Below, one piece after another: positions 17,850 to 26,983 of a stretch of 64,000 nucleotides of DNA. The stretch is taken from positions 62,001 through 126,000 of the forward strand of contig NZ_JH636435.1 of NCBI RefSeq assembly GCF_000255655.1. The letters are read 5' to 3'. A program made the translations under genes and the position numbers. The notes below the pieces were generated by a model. The model searched no databases. It was not told where the DNA came from and saw only the letters and a program-made list of their open reading frames with translations. The DNA is from Schlesneria paludicola DSM 18645. Lineage in GTDB: Bacteria; Planctomycetota; Planctomycetia; Planctomycetales; Planctomycetaceae. The number at the start of each line of letters is the position of its first letter. The stretch's first letter is position 1.

Positions 17850-18137
17850 GTGATTTACATCAATGTTGTATTGACCGTCAAAGATGCCGCCGACATCGCG
17901 GACATCCAGGCCCTGCTGTCTGAGCAGGGGCGTTTGTCGCGACAGGAGCCCGGTTGCCTGCGGTTTGAAGTTTACCATTCTCAGACTGACCCGCGCGTGT
18001 TTCTGCTCAACGAACATTGGGCCGATCAGGCTGCGATCGATGCACATCGCAAAGCCACAGCCTATACGACGATTTACCAACCCAAAGTTCTTCCGCGTGT
18101 TGAACGCGTCCCACATCCATCCGATCTGGTGTCCTAA
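17850..18137 (+). CDS. Antibiotic biosynthesis monooxygenase (ABM) domain protein
   Basis: Single ABM-fold protein of 95 residues, a ferredoxin-like dimeric alpha/beta barrel used for cofactor-free oxygenation, isomerisation or heme degradation. The family pattern is clear: an opening strand ([11 protein letters not shown]), then [39 protein letters not shown], and a final [10 protein letters not shown]. Translation starts with GTG at 17850; it overlaps an ATG at 17848 whose next codon is a stop. AAGGAAC provides the ribosome site. It lies 47 bases ahead of ilvD and may be co-transcribed; the substrate is unknown. Confidence 0.85.
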   Translation: MIYINVVLTVKDAADIADIQALLSEQGRLSRQEPGCLRFEVYHSQTDPRVFLLNEHWADQAAIDAHRKATAYTTIYQPKVLPRVERVPHPSDLVS

Positions 18138-18184
18138 CGGCGTCCAGGAACTTGTCCACGATCCATCGAACCGAGAATCATCCC

Positions 18185-19864
18185 ATGTCCCAGCTCAACA
18201 AGTACAGTGCCCGCATCACGCAACCTCGCTCGCAAGGCGCCTCGCAAGCCATGCTCTACGGGACAGGAATGACCCGAGAGGACATGGACAAGGCGCAGGT
18301 CGGGATTTCCAGCATCTGGTATGAGGGCAATACCTGCAATATGCACCTCAACAAGCTGTCGGAAAAGGTCAAAGAGGGAGTCGCCGCTGCGGGGCTTTGG
18401 CCGATGCGATTCAATACGATCGGTGTGAGCGACGGGATTTCCATGGGGACCGACGGGATGTCGTACTCGTTGCAGTCGCGCGATCTGATCGCCGACAGCA
18501 TCGAGACCGTCATGTCTGCCCAGTGGTACGATGCAAACATCTCGATTCCTGGCTGCGACAAGAATATGCCGGGCTGCCTGATGGCCATGGGCCGGCTTAA
18601 CCGCCCTTCGATCATGATTTACGGCGGAACGATCCGAGCGGGTTGCCTGCCGCTGCATCCGAAGTTGGATATTGTCTCGGCGTTCCAGTGCTACGGTGAG
18701 TACATCTCTGGCAAGATTACGGACGAAGAGCGTCAGGCCATCGTAGAAAAAAGCTGCCCAGGTGCCGGTGCGTGCGGCGGGATGTACACCGCCAATACGA
18801 TGGCGTCGGCGATTGAAGCTCTTGGTATGTCGCTGCCATATAGTTCGTCAATTCCTGCGGAAGATCCCCTGAAGCTGGGTGAGTGCGTGGCGGCAGGGAA
18901 GGCGATTCGGAATCTGTTGGAACTCGACCTGAAGCCTCGCGATATCATGACGCGTGCCGCGTTTGAAAACGCGATGGTCGTGATCATGGCGACAGGCGGC
19001 TCGACGAATGCCGTGCTGCACCTGATCGCGATGGCGCGGGCCGTCGATGTGCCGCTGACAATCGATGATTTCCAGTCTGTCAGTGACCGCATTCCCTACA
19101 TCGCAGATCTGAAGCCAAGTGGCAAGTACGTCATGGAAGACTTGCACTATGTCGGTGGTACGCCGGCCGTGATGAAGTACCTTTTGTCGAAGGGGCTGCT
19201 CGACGGGAGTTGTATGACCGTGACGGGCAAGACGCTGGCCGACAATCTGAAAGACCTGGCGGGCCTCGCCGAAGGTCAGCGGATCATTCAGCCGATCGAA
19301 ACCCCGCTGAAAGAGTCGGGGCATATTCGAATCATGCGCGGCAACTTTAGCCCCGAAGGAGCGGTCGCCAAGATTACGGGCAAAGAAGGGCTCGTCTTTA
19401 AAGGCCCGGCCCGCGTGTTTGATTCGGAAGAGCTGATGCTCAAGGGGCTGGAAGAAAAGCAGATCCAGAAGGGCGATGTGATCATCATCCGGTACGAAGG
19501 ACCCAAGGGGGGGCCTGGTATGCCCGAAATGCTGACGCCGACGTCGGCGATTATGGGCGCGGGTATGGGATCTGACGTGGCTTTGATGACCGACGGCCGA
19601 TTCTCAGGCGGATCGCATGGGTTTATCGTTGGGCATGTGACTCCCGAAGCTCAGGAAGGTGGTCCGATCGCTCTGGTGCAGAATGGGGACATCATTACGA
19701 TCGATGCGAAGTCGAACCGAATCGATGTCGATCTTTCCGAGCAAGAACTCACTCGTCGCCGTGCCGCATGGAAGGCACCGGCGCTCAAAGCCAAGCGGGG
19801 GACTTTGTACAAGTACATCAAGAACGTGAAGAGTGCTTCCGAAGGGTGCGTGACCGACGAGTAG
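18185..19864 (+). CDS. ilvD: Dihydroxy-acid dehydratase
   Basis: Iron-sulfur dehydratase that converts 2,3-dihydroxy-isovalerate and 2,3-dihydroxy-3-methylvalerate to the 2-oxo acids of branched-chain amino acid synthesis. About 559 residues, normal length. Cluster and active-site motifs are visible: [55 protein letters not shown], and in the C-terminal domain [20 protein letters not shown]. The ATG at 18185 ([12 protein letters not shown]) fits homologues better than the TTG at 18152 in the same frame. It is followed by a strong hairpin at 19926-19963. Confidence 0.96.
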   Translation: MSQLNKYSARITQPRSQGASQAMLYGTGMTREDMDKAQVGISSIWYEGNTCNMHLNKLSEKVKEGVAAAGLWPMRFNTIGVSDGISMGTDGMSYSLQSRDLIADSIETVMSAQWYDANISIPGCDKNMPGCLMAMGRLNRPSIMIYGGTIRAGCLPLHPKLDIVSAFQCYGEYISGKITDEERQAIVEKSCPGAGACGGMYTANTMASAIEALGMSLPYSSSIPAEDPLKLGECVAAGKAIRNLLELDLKPRDIMTRAAFENAMVVIMATGGSTNAVLHLIAMARAVDVPLTIDDFQSVSDRIPYIADLKPSGKYVMEDLHYVGGTPAVMKYLLSKGLLDGSCMTVTGKTLADNLKDLAGLAEGQRIIQPIETPLKESGHIRIMRGNFSPEGAVAKITGKEGLVFKGPARVFDSEELMLKGLEEKQIQKGDVIIIRYEGPKGGPGMPEMLTPTSAIMGAGMGSDVALMTDGRFSGGSHGFIVGHVTPEAQEGGPIALVQNGDIITIDAKSNRIDVDLSEQELTRRRAAWKAPALKAKRGTLYKYIKNVKSASEGCVTDE

Positions 19865-19925
19865 TCTCGTCGCGATCAAGACTCGTTCTTGTTTTCGGCC
19901 CGAAAACGTGGGGCTGACGATTTTG

Positions 19926-19966
19926 AAGAAGGGCCGGCATTCATCGAAATGCCGGCCCTTCTTGTC
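19926..19966 (+). terminator. Intrinsic terminator after ilvD
   Basis: A perfect 16-bp stem (AAGAAGGGCCGGCATT with its complement, loop of six bases) lies 61 bases after the ilvD stop. The stem's own end supplies a short CTTCTT pyrimidine run followed by GTCTTGATG. Confidence 0.85.
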
Positions 19967-20185
19967 TTGATGTTACTTTGGCTCAGGGGCAAGCCTTTCG
20001 TTCGTTTTTCCACGTGGTGACGGCGCTGACTCGGATTGAGTCGCTTCCGCACTCGTCGTGGCAATGATTGTCGTCGCGTTCGGTGATTCTGTTCGGCATA
20101 TCACTTGCTTCGTACCTGTTGTTTGGGATGATGGTTCTCCCATCTCCGACAATTCTTTTCTTTCTTTTGACGAAGGCCACTCGCG
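19967..20185. other. Promoter-proximal spacer after ilvD
   Basis: This is the remaining part of the 321-base gap between ilvD and the next gene. No gene was seen; it probably holds the promoter of the membrane-anchored protein gene at 20186. Confidence 0.4.
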
Positions 20186-20653
20186 ATGGACACACCGGAA
20201 ACGACCGCTTCAACCACCACCACCCCTGTTCCTGCTGAGACCAAACCGAAACGTTCCCTGGTGGAGCGTGTGATCGTGCAGGGCGGCATTCTGATCATGC
20301 TGGTGATTGTGTCGATCGAGGCGTGGAGCTATGTTCGCCTCACGTTAGCTCATCGCGGGCTGATCTCGGAACTGGAGCGGGCCGAGTCGACCGATCACAG
20401 AATTAGCAAGGATGCGGTCACAAAGATCCTTGGCGGCAAGCAGCCGGACGATTCGTTCAATGTGAAGGCGGCCGTGGGCGAAGAGCGGTACGATTTGTAC
20501 TACTTCTCCGGCCTCTTGAAGAAGCGGGAACTCTGTGTCCACTATAGCGTGCAGGGAAAGACGGGGGGCGAGCCTGAGGTTGTTGAGGTCATGAGCGTCG
20601 TGCCTGACGAGATTCTGGCGCTCAAGTCGTTCAATCCGAAAGTGGCCAAGTAG
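20186..20653 (+). CDS. Membrane-anchored protein of unknown function
   Basis: A 155-residue protein that I do not recognise. An N-terminal Thr/Pro-rich cytoplasmic tail (TTASTTTTPVPAETKPKRS) leads into one transmembrane helix (GGILIMLVIVSIEAWSYVRL). A soluble domain with DAVTKILGGKQPDDSF and VGEERYDLYYFSGLLKKREL follows. The last part (YDLYYFSGLL, CVHYSVQG) resembles small beta-sheet domains that sense or bind. CGAAGG precedes the ATG. It is flanked by the ilvD terminator and a shared bidirectional terminator. Confidence 0.7.
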   Translation: MDTPETTASTTTTPVPAETKPKRSLVERVIVQGGILIMLVIVSIEAWSYVRLTLAHRGLISELERAESTDHRISKDAVTKILGGKQPDDSFNVKAAVGEERYDLYYFSGLLKKRELCVHYSVQGKTGGEPEVVEVMSVVPDEILALKSFNPKVAK

Positions 20654-20739
20654 TTCTCGCAACATTGTTGCTGCCAGCACTGTGAAGATGGCTGTCACAA
20701 TCGAGGCCGCGGCGTACGAGATCAAAGTGAACAAAATTT

Positions 20740-20790
20740 GCGTTCCATGGTGGACCAATAGAAGGTCCGCCATGGAACGCGTTTGTTTTT
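20740..20790. terminator. Bidirectional terminator between convergent genes
   Basis: A 17-bp inverted repeat (GCGTTCCATGGTGGACC at 20740-20756 against 20764-20780, one mismatch) with a seven-base loop is followed on the plus strand by GTTTGTTTTT and on the minus strand by AAATTTTG. It sits between a plus-strand gene and the minus-strand RidA gene. Confidence 0.85.
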
Positions 20791-20863
20791 GACAGACGGC
20801 GAATGTCCGCATCCGCAAATGCTGAAGAATTTGCCAATCAGAGTGCTGGTTGAGATCGCATCC

Positions 20864-21472
20864 TCACGTGGGACGCACTTCAAAAATTGCTTCGATTTCG
20901 ACGGGGACATTCGATGGCAGCGAACCCGCGCCAATCGCGCTACGTCCGCCTTTCCCCGCGACTTCCCCGAAGACCTGGACCATTAGTTCGCTGAAACCGT
21001 TAATCACTTTGGGCTGCTGCGTGAAGTCGGACGTGCAGTTTACGATACCGAGTGCTTTCACCAGTCGCACAACTCGGTCAAGGCTGCCAAGGGTTTGCTG
21101 CAACGTGGTCAGCAAGTGCAGGCCGACCAGCCGCGCCGCATCGGCACCTTGTTCAAGGGTCAGATCCGCTCCGACGCGTCCCTGCTGCAATTTGCCGTCG
21201 GGCAACCAGGGGATATGTCCGGCGGTGAAAAGCAGGTTCCCGGTCACGATGGCCGGAGCATAGATGGCGACTGGTTTCGACGGAGGCGGTAGCTCAATCT
21301 TTAGTTCCTTCAATCGCTGTTCAAAGCTGGGATGAGGAGTCTCGTCGGCGACAGCGGAACTTTCGAATTGTCGATGAAAGAGATGTGGCAGCAGGCTACC
21401 GACTCCGACACTGGTTCCCACGAGTGCGCAGTCGCGGAAGAACGAACGGCGATTCACGATGTTCAAGGGCAT
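20864..21472 (-). CDS. Tat-exported RidA (YjgF/YER057c) family protein
   Basis: Rid-family protein, normally a cytoplasmic imine/enamine deaminase that hydrolyses reactive 2-aminoacrylate made by PLP enzymes. Here a 45-residue N-terminal extension carries a twin-arginine signal (NRRSFFRDCALVG, followed by a hydrophobic stretch). The Rid fold is seen in TGNLLFTAGHIPWLPDGKLQ, EQGADAARLVGLHLLTTLQQ and the closing GRSAIGAGSLPSNVPVEIEA, whose Arg matches the carboxylate-binding arginine of RidA. It lies 157 bases downstream of, and in line with, a Tat-exported PLP-dependent enzyme gene, which suggests a shared extracytoplasmic task. Confidence 0.87.
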   Translation of the reverse strand: MPLNIVNRRSFFRDCALVGTSVGVGSLLPHLFHRQFESSAVADETPHPSFEQRLKELKIELPPPSKPVAIYAPAIVTGNLLFTAGHIPWLPDGKLQQGRVGADLTLEQGADAARLVGLHLLTTLQQTLGSLDRVVRLVKALGIVNCTSDFTQQPKVINGFSELMVQVFGEVAGKGGRSAIGAGSLPSNVPVEIEAIFEVRPT

Positions 21473-21629
21473 CTGGCAAACTCCTGCGAAGAATCAAGGG
21501 CCACGGACGTGGCGTCCACGTCCGCGATGGCCGATGCAAGCGACTTGCGGCAGTTTAAACGAGCGGACGCAGCAACGCATGTCCGTTACTTTGGATGTTC
21601 CGCTTGACCGTGGATACGCGATTTTGCCG

Positions 21630-22883
21630 TTACGCCATACCCTTCTTCAGGCTTTCGGCGAACTTCGCGATGTCGGCTTCGGTGTTATACAGATGAACGC
21701 TCAGGCGATAGTCGATTCCATTGATGCCCACGCCTTTGACGATGACCTGGTCCTTGGCGAATTGCTGTTGTACCTTCGCATACTTTTCGCGATCAATGAC
21801 GGAGCAGCAAACCAGGTGGGAAGCCATTGAACTGCCGGGCGGCGGGCTGTCGATCTTGATCCCGTTCGTTTTCTCGAGAACTTCGTAGAGCGCATTTCTC
21901 AAGGTCATCAGGCGGGCGTAGACGGCGTCACGTCCAATTTGATCAACCCAATCGATCGAAGCGCCCAGACCGATCGCCTCGGGCATGCAATTGGTCCCAC
22001 GAATCGCGGTGTAGAATCCATAGCCGTCATCAAGTTGCATCGGCTTGATTCGATCGCGAGCGGTCTCGCTGATGTAAAGAATCCCCGTGCCCTTCGGGCC
22101 GATCATGAATTTGTGGCCGCTGGATGCGTACGCATCGCAGCCTAGTTCTTTCACATTGACCGGTACGCCGCCCGTCGACTGGGCACCATCCACGATCATT
22201 AGACAATTTTTCTGATGCGCCAGTTCTGAAAGCTTGGCGATTGGAACTTTCACGCCGTTGCTGAAGGTGACATAGCTGCAAAGGATCACGCGCGTTTTCG
22301 GCGTAATCGCTTTTTTGAATTGGTCGACGATCTCGTCTTCGCTGGCGGGGGGCGACGCGATTTCCGCGACGTCGATTTCGATTCCACGGTACTTCTTCAG
22401 GTACTTCCAGGCCCCGAGTCCGCCACCATGTTCGTTGTTGCTGGTCAGGACTCGGTCGCCGGGTTTTAAGTCGATTCCCTCGGCAACAAAGTTGATCGAT
22501 TCTGTTGTGTTGCGAGTGACGGTCACTTCTTTCACGTGACAGCCGATCAACCCGGCGAGTTTTGCGGCGACGGCTTCTGCGTCGCGGAGGACCGAGCCGA
22601 AACCTTCGCCGACCGGATTGGATTCGAGTTTCTGCTCGATCTTCCGACGCAGTTCGAGGACGGGGATCGGAGTCGATCCGAGCGAGCCCGTATTCAAATA
22701 GGTCAGTTGCTTGTCGAGCAAAAACTGCTTGGAAATCTGATTCCAATCGGGAGTGGTGGTCCCTTTGAGTCCGCCAAAAATGGGAGTATTCGCCATACTG
22801 AATGCCGCAGTTGCGGCGCTGAGTGCAATCAGCGACTCGCGTCGTGAGATCCTGAGGTGTTTCATTGAATTGTCGCTATTCAT
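21630..22883 (-). CDS. Tat-exported class V aminotransferase-fold PLP enzyme (isopenicillin N epimerase-like)
   Basis: PLP-dependent enzyme of aminotransferase class V, related to cysteine desulfurases and CefD-type epimerases. The N-terminus has a twin-arginine signal (ISRRESLIALSAATAAF). The fold is complete: TRNTTESINFVAEGIDLKPG binds the phosphate side, Asp232 in MIVDGAQSTGG contacts the pyridine nitrogen, and Lys258 in ASSGHKFMIGPKGTG is the Schiff-base lysine. No catalytic desulfurase Cys loop is evident, so epimerase, lyase or transaminase activity is more likely. Length 417. The start at 22883 is chosen; Met7 at 22865 is possible. Co-directional with the RidA gene. Confidence 0.87.
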   Translation of the reverse strand: MNSDNSMKHLRISRRESLIALSAATAAFSMANTPIFGGLKGTTTPDWNQISKQFLLDKQLTYLNTGSLGSTPIPVLELRRKIEQKLESNPVGEGFGSVLRDAEAVAAKLAGLIGCHVKEVTVTRNTTESINFVAEGIDLKPGDRVLTSNNEHGGGLGAWKYLKKYRGIEIDVAEIASPPASEDEIVDQFKKAITPKTRVILCSYVTFSNGVKVPIAKLSELAHQKNCLMIVDGAQSTGGVPVNVKELGCDAYASSGHKFMIGPKGTGILYISETARDRIKPMQLDDGYGFYTAIRGTNCMPEAIGLGASIDWVDQIGRDAVYARLMTLRNALYEVLEKTNGIKIDSPPPGSSMASHLVCCSVIDREKYAKVQQQFAKDQVIVKGVGINGIDYRLSVHLYNTEADIAKFAESLKKGMA

Positions 22884-23050
22884 CTATTCAGACCCTGGCA
22901 AAGAGGGAAAAAGTACGAAGAGTACGAAGGTGCCAATCAGGCAAATCAAGCAGCTGAAATAAACGAGGGAATAAGGACGAATTAGGAGCGATATCGGTGC
23001 GTGAGAATTGGATGTCGAGACTATCAGTCAAAGAACGAATCTGCATTCGT

Positions 23051-23079
23051 AAAAACACCCGGCCTGTCACCAGGCCGGG
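23051..23079 (-). terminator. Intrinsic terminator of the DUF1559 gene
   Basis: A 9-bp perfect stem (CCCGGCCTG paired with CAGGCCGGG, loop TCAC) lies 57 bases after the stop of the minus-strand DUF1559 gene. It is followed on that strand by TGTTTTTACG. Confidence 0.88.
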
Positions 23080-23135
23080 GTCACTTGTGACGTCAGGCAT
23101 TACGCCGCATTCTGAATCAACAGCTTCAGTTCAGA

Positions 23136-24137
23136 TTAGAACTCGCCCGTCACTTCGCCACCAGCACGAGTGCCGAGGGCCTTGTAGGTGTTGAAGTCGA
23201 TGGCGGTGCTGAGGAACTTGACTGCCCCATCACCCATCAGGAAGTGGCTACCACCGGTGTGGCGGCTGGAAAACACTGGCGAGTTTTGCCAGTTGTAGTT
23301 GTACGGCGGTTTGCTGCTGAAGACGGTATTCCACATTGGAGCACCGGTACCGAGCATGCTATCGCCTTCGTTCCCTGTCAGTGTCCAACCCCATGAGTGC
23401 GAATCATCAATCGCTCGTTCGCCGATCATCAGCGTATTACTGCTGCCGTCGGTGATGTTGCCGATATTCACTTTCAACGCGTAACCGAAGATGCCGTTGT
23501 ATTCGGCACCGATATCATAAGCGCCGATGACGTCGCTTGATGCGGTTCCCACGGGGGTCACAATTCGGTGACGCGAGTTTGGACCATAGTTCACATTGGC
23601 GCGGAGCACGCTGTTGACGTTACCGCAAACACCTTGGTAGTTGGCGTTGATGTTTTCTGCGTTGCCGACACCAGCACCCTGACCGTAGGCGGTATTGCCG
23701 AGCGGATCGGATGGACAGGCGAGAATGGTGAAGGGCGTGCTGGCCCAGCTCTTCTTGCCAGCCGTGGTTAAGGCCGCGGCCTGGTGCTGACTGGTGTAGC
23801 AAGGGGTTCCTTGTCCACGGCAGAAGGTTCCAGCCGTGTCCAAACCGTCGGTGAAGTTGATTTGGTTGTACTGGTTGCCCTGATCGATGTACGGCAGGAT
23901 GTAGACCTTCCAGCCCCACAGCGAGTAGCCGCAGCCGAGCGGGAACAAGTTGTAAGCGTCGTGATAGTTGTGGCAGGCCAAGCCCAACTGCTTCAGGTTA
24001 TTTCGGCATTGCGTGCGGCGGGCGGCCTCACGAGCTTGTTGCACGGCGGGCAACAACAGAGCGATCAAGACCGCAATGATCGCGATGACGACAAGCAGTT
24101 CGATCAACGTGAAACCGCGATTTCGACGTAACTTCAT
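23136..24137 (-). CDS. DUF1559 prepilin-type protein (first copy)
   Basis: Planctomycete/Lentisphaera-type DUF1559 protein with a type IV prepilin N-terminus. [20 protein letters not shown] carries the prepilin peptidase cleavage site (Gly before Phe, Glu at +5), and [20 protein letters not shown] continues into DUF1559. The family's C-terminal signature is present: [18 protein letters not shown] and a final [10 protein letters not shown]. 333 residues from the chosen ATG, which has GAGGA upstream; an open frame continues to 24293 but lacks coding character. These proteins are thought to form pseudopilins or surface structures. A terminator follows the gene and a lipoprotein gene lies upstream of it on the same strand. 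Confidence 0.93.
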   Translation of the reverse strand: MKLRRNRGFTLIELLVVIAIIAVLIALLLPAVQQAREAARRTQCRNNLKQLGLACHNYHDAYNLFPLGCGYSLWGWKVYILPYIDQGNQYNQINFTDGLDTAGTFCRGQGTPCYTSQHQAAALTTAGKKSWASTPFTILACPSDPLGNTAYGQGAGVGNAENINANYQGVCGNVNSVLRANVNYGPNSRHRIVTPVGTASSDVIGAYDIGAEYNGIFGYALKVNIGNITDGSSNTLMIGERAIDDSHSWGWTLTGNEGDSMLGTGAPMWNTVFSSKPPYNYNWQNSPVFSSRHTGGSHFLMGDGAVKFLSTAIDFNTYKALGTRAGGEVTGEF

Positions 24138-24346
24138 AAAATGATCCTCGAATTGCGAAACAAAAAAACAACTAAGGCACAAATGAACTGAGACTGAATG
24201 AGAAAAATCAATGTTCAAATCAAAACGACGGCGACTTAATCCATAGACCTCCTTGATACGAAGCGATATTCCCGGATCGAGTGTGCGAACCATTCACCGA
24301 CCATAGCCGGCCAGACGGAGACGCGCGTCTCTGCATACTCTGAGGG

Positions 24347-24811
24347 TCAAGAGTCGATATGAAAATCAATCGGTTCTTTTTGTCCCGCTTGAATTTCCGC
24401 TTCCTTTACCCAACCCGTAGGCGGCATCTTTTTCTTGAATCGCGTGTCAGGCATCAAGGCGGCTTCTTTCTTGGGAACCCCCTCTTTGAAGTCTCGCAAG
24501 GCATTTTGAACGATGATGACTTTTTGCTTTCCGGCGACGGGGCCGGTCTTGGTGTCGAGTTTGTATTTCCCGTCAGTAATGCTCGCCGTGGCTGCTGGTC
24601 CGCCGCCTTGTGGCTCAAATGTGACTGTTCCTGAATCGACATCCACACCTTCGCGCGTCACGGTTCCCGAGACGGCTTCACGCTTGGGGCCGGCAGGTCC
24701 TCCACCGCAACCTGGAAGTGAGATCAAACCAATCATGCTGGCCGAGACGAACAACGATCGAATAAGGGAGTGGGTACGGCGCGCAGCCACGCACGAGGGC
24801 TCTGTTGTCAT
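24347..24811 (-). CDS. Small exported lipoprotein with carboxypeptidase-regulatory-like domain
   Basis: A 154-residue lipoprotein of a type common beside DUF1559 genes in planctomycetes. The N-terminus ends in the lipobox LISLPGCGGG, so the mature protein should begin at the Cys. The domain that follows (EAVSGTVTREGVDVDSGTVT, then ASITDGKYKLDT) has the transthyretin-like pattern of carboxypeptidase-regulatory/DUF4198-like modules, which act as adhesion or stalk domains. It lies 209 bases upstream of the DUF1559 gene and reads in the same direction, so they may function together; this is inference. Confidence 0.8.
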   Translation of the reverse strand: MTTEPSCVAARRTHSLIRSLFVSASMIGLISLPGCGGGPAGPKREAVSGTVTREGVDVDSGTVTFEPQGGGPAATASITDGKYKLDTKTGPVAGKQKVIIVQNALRDFKEGVPKKEAALMPDTRFKKKMPPTGWVKEAEIQAGQKEPIDFHIDS

Positions 24812-26087
24812 AGGGGGGCTCCCGAGTACAAAGAAACAAACAACGAATAGGCGTCGAAAGGACGCAAACCAGAATTGAAATCGAGGCGTATGAATCGCAA
24901 CCGGTAGGAGCTTTTGCGAACCGGGCTAGAACACTGACTCAGATTTGTGCGAACGTTTGAGAACGATTGACAAAAGTAGTTCTTCTGGAGATGTGAAGAT
25001 CTAATAAACGATCCCTGAATTGAAATGTCAAGGGGCAAGTTGAAGATTCGGCAAGACCGGTCCGTACGGAGGCTTGTCGTTTCATCGAGAAATTGTAGGG
25101 CGGAATCGATCGGCATGATGCGTTGAACGGAGCACTGTCGTCTTGGACGTGCCGTCACTTGACGCGGACTGTCCGTCTCCGAATTCGACGCGCAACGATT
25201 GCGTGTCGAACTGACGCCGGGCGAAGCTTCGTTCGTTTTGATCCGATGAGTCTATCGCAGACAGACAATTGACAGTGAGCGGCAGAGTCGGCCTTGGATG
25301 ATGAGAGCGGTTTTCGAAACAACTATGAAGAACTTCATGGACCTGGAGACAACGCAGTTGTCGTACCAAGAATGAAGGGACTTCGAATTTGGAAATTCAC
25401 GTCTAACGGGAATTCATTTCGGTTCAAGTGGAATCGCGAACGCCATGCCACTCAGTTGGACTCAGTCGGCCATGAGTTCAACATCATGAAGACATTAAGC
25501 AAAAAGTCATATGAAAAAATGGCCACAACGCGAACGATTGTGGCGATGCGCAAAATGAATCTGCCTATCCACGACGCACAAAGTGTCGCGAAGATGAGCA
25601 GATTCACGTGGGCTCATTCGCAATCGTGAGTCCCGGGTGCGGGTCATCAGTCCGATTCATGGAGTCGGGTAGCCGAAGATCGACTTCAGATTGCCGAAGC
25701 AAGTTGTTCGCAGACTTTGCGACGGACACTCGAAATCGCTAAGAGTGCCTCTTGCCAACACGTGCCGTTGTGCGTGACGGACAGGAGTTGCGTCGTTTCT
25801 GTCTGTGGAGTTACCGCGCTGGCGCGATCTCGCGTGAACGGTGGGGTTGCGGATCGAGACTTCAGTCTGGCTGAGGATTTCGGCGTTCCATTGGCCAGTT
25901 GTGCATCACGTTTCTTTTCGCAATCGCCGGGCCTCATACCGCCGTATCCCGCGGGCAAGCTAGAATGTTCGTACAACATTCTGCATCATCACTATGCAAG
26001 TTCCGAATTCATTTCAGGGCGTGTGTCGCCCCATCAGTCCGATTTGTCATCCGCCGCTTTCGATCGCCTAGACAGGAAAGTTTCGAC
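24812..26087. other. Long intergenic region without a convincing gene
   Basis: 1276 bases between the lipoprotein gene and the LRR gene. A plus-strand open frame at 25294-25629 (111 codons) and the upstream extension of the LRR frame from 25899 exist, but neither has a ribosome site, signal or recognisable domain. I list the region as apparently empty; a small RNA cannot be excluded. Confidence 0.4.
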
Positions 26088-26879
26088 ATGTCCACAACGC
26101 CGACGGCCAGCGCTAATGAGACCGCAACTGCGACGAGTCGAGGTCGAACAATCAAACGAATTGTCGTTGGAGTGTTGATCGTGCCACTCGCCGTATTTCT
26201 GGTGATTGAGTTGTTCGCATTGCAAGCCGAGCAGCAGACCGAGCAAAAACGCCGCTCAATTGCCATGGTGGGCGGACGGATTGAAACGGAACGGCGCGTC
26301 CCAATGTGGCTGCAGTCGATTGCGGGGCCGAATTCTCATTCGTTTCTCGATCGGAATTGTCTGGTTCGAGTCACCATGTCGGGCGACAAGATCAGTGACG
26401 AACAATTGGCAACGGTGCAAGGGTTGCCGGACCTTGTGTCACTCGACCTGGAAGACAGCCTGGTGACAAGTGCCGGTATGGAAGTCGTGGCCAAATTGAC
26501 TTCGTTGGAAAGTCTGAAGCTGGCTGGTTCGAAAGTGACCGATGTCGCGCCGCTCGCACAATTGCCGAATCTCAAGACATTGATCTTGAATTTCAGCGAC
26601 ATTCGTCAGGAGGCCTTCGGTTCGCTCGCCGAATTTCCGAGTTTGCGGAATCTGGGGGCGAGCGGACTAAAGCTTGACGATCAGGGCATCGAGCTATTGG
26701 CGAAGTGCCCGCATCTGGAGGAATTGTCGATCAACGGTGCGACACTTGGGGAGCACGGCCTGGTGCCATTGCTGGCACAGAAAGGTCTGAAGTTCCTGTC
26801 CTTGAAAGATGCCATCGTCAATGTCGCCGATGTCGCCGATTTCAAGAAGGCAATGCCCGGCTGCAAAGTGGTACCATGA
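26088..26879 (+). CDS. Membrane-anchored leucine-rich-repeat protein
   Basis: A 263-residue protein with a short Thr/Ala-rich cytoplasmic tail and one transmembrane helix (IVVGVLIVPLAVFLVIELFA, about residues 27-46). A leucine-rich-repeat domain follows: repeats such as LPDLVSLDLEDSLVTSAGME, LTSLESLKLAGSKVTDVAPL, LPNLKTLILNFSDI and CPHLEELSINGATLGEHGLV. LRR arrays bind proteins; no catalytic domain is attached. AGGAAA lies upstream of the ATG at 26088, which is why the longer frame from 25899 was not used. It converges on the sulfatase-like/TPR gene. Confidence 0.85.
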   Translation: MSTTPTASANETATATSRGRTIKRIVVGVLIVPLAVFLVIELFALQAEQQTEQKRRSIAMVGGRIETERRVPMWLQSIAGPNSHSFLDRNCLVRVTMSGDKISDEQLATVQGLPDLVSLDLEDSLVTSAGMEVVAKLTSLESLKLAGSKVTDVAPLAQLPNLKTLILNFSDIRQEAFGSLAEFPSLRNLGASGLKLDDQGIELLAKCPHLEELSINGATLGEHGLVPLLAQKGLKFLSLKDAIVNVADVADFKKAMPGCKVVP

Positions 26880-26983
26880 GAAAAGGTGGGACCGTGAGAA
26901 CCCGCCAGTCGGATTGCCGGGATGACCGCTGTGGCGGCGATGGCGATTGATTTGTGTGTTCAGAGCGTTCGAGTGCGATTCCG

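Noticed and set aside
25294-25629. 111-codon plus-strand frame in the 1.3-kb gap
   Set aside because: No ribosome site, domain or signal; composition is unremarkable. Kept only as a possible candidate in the gap note.
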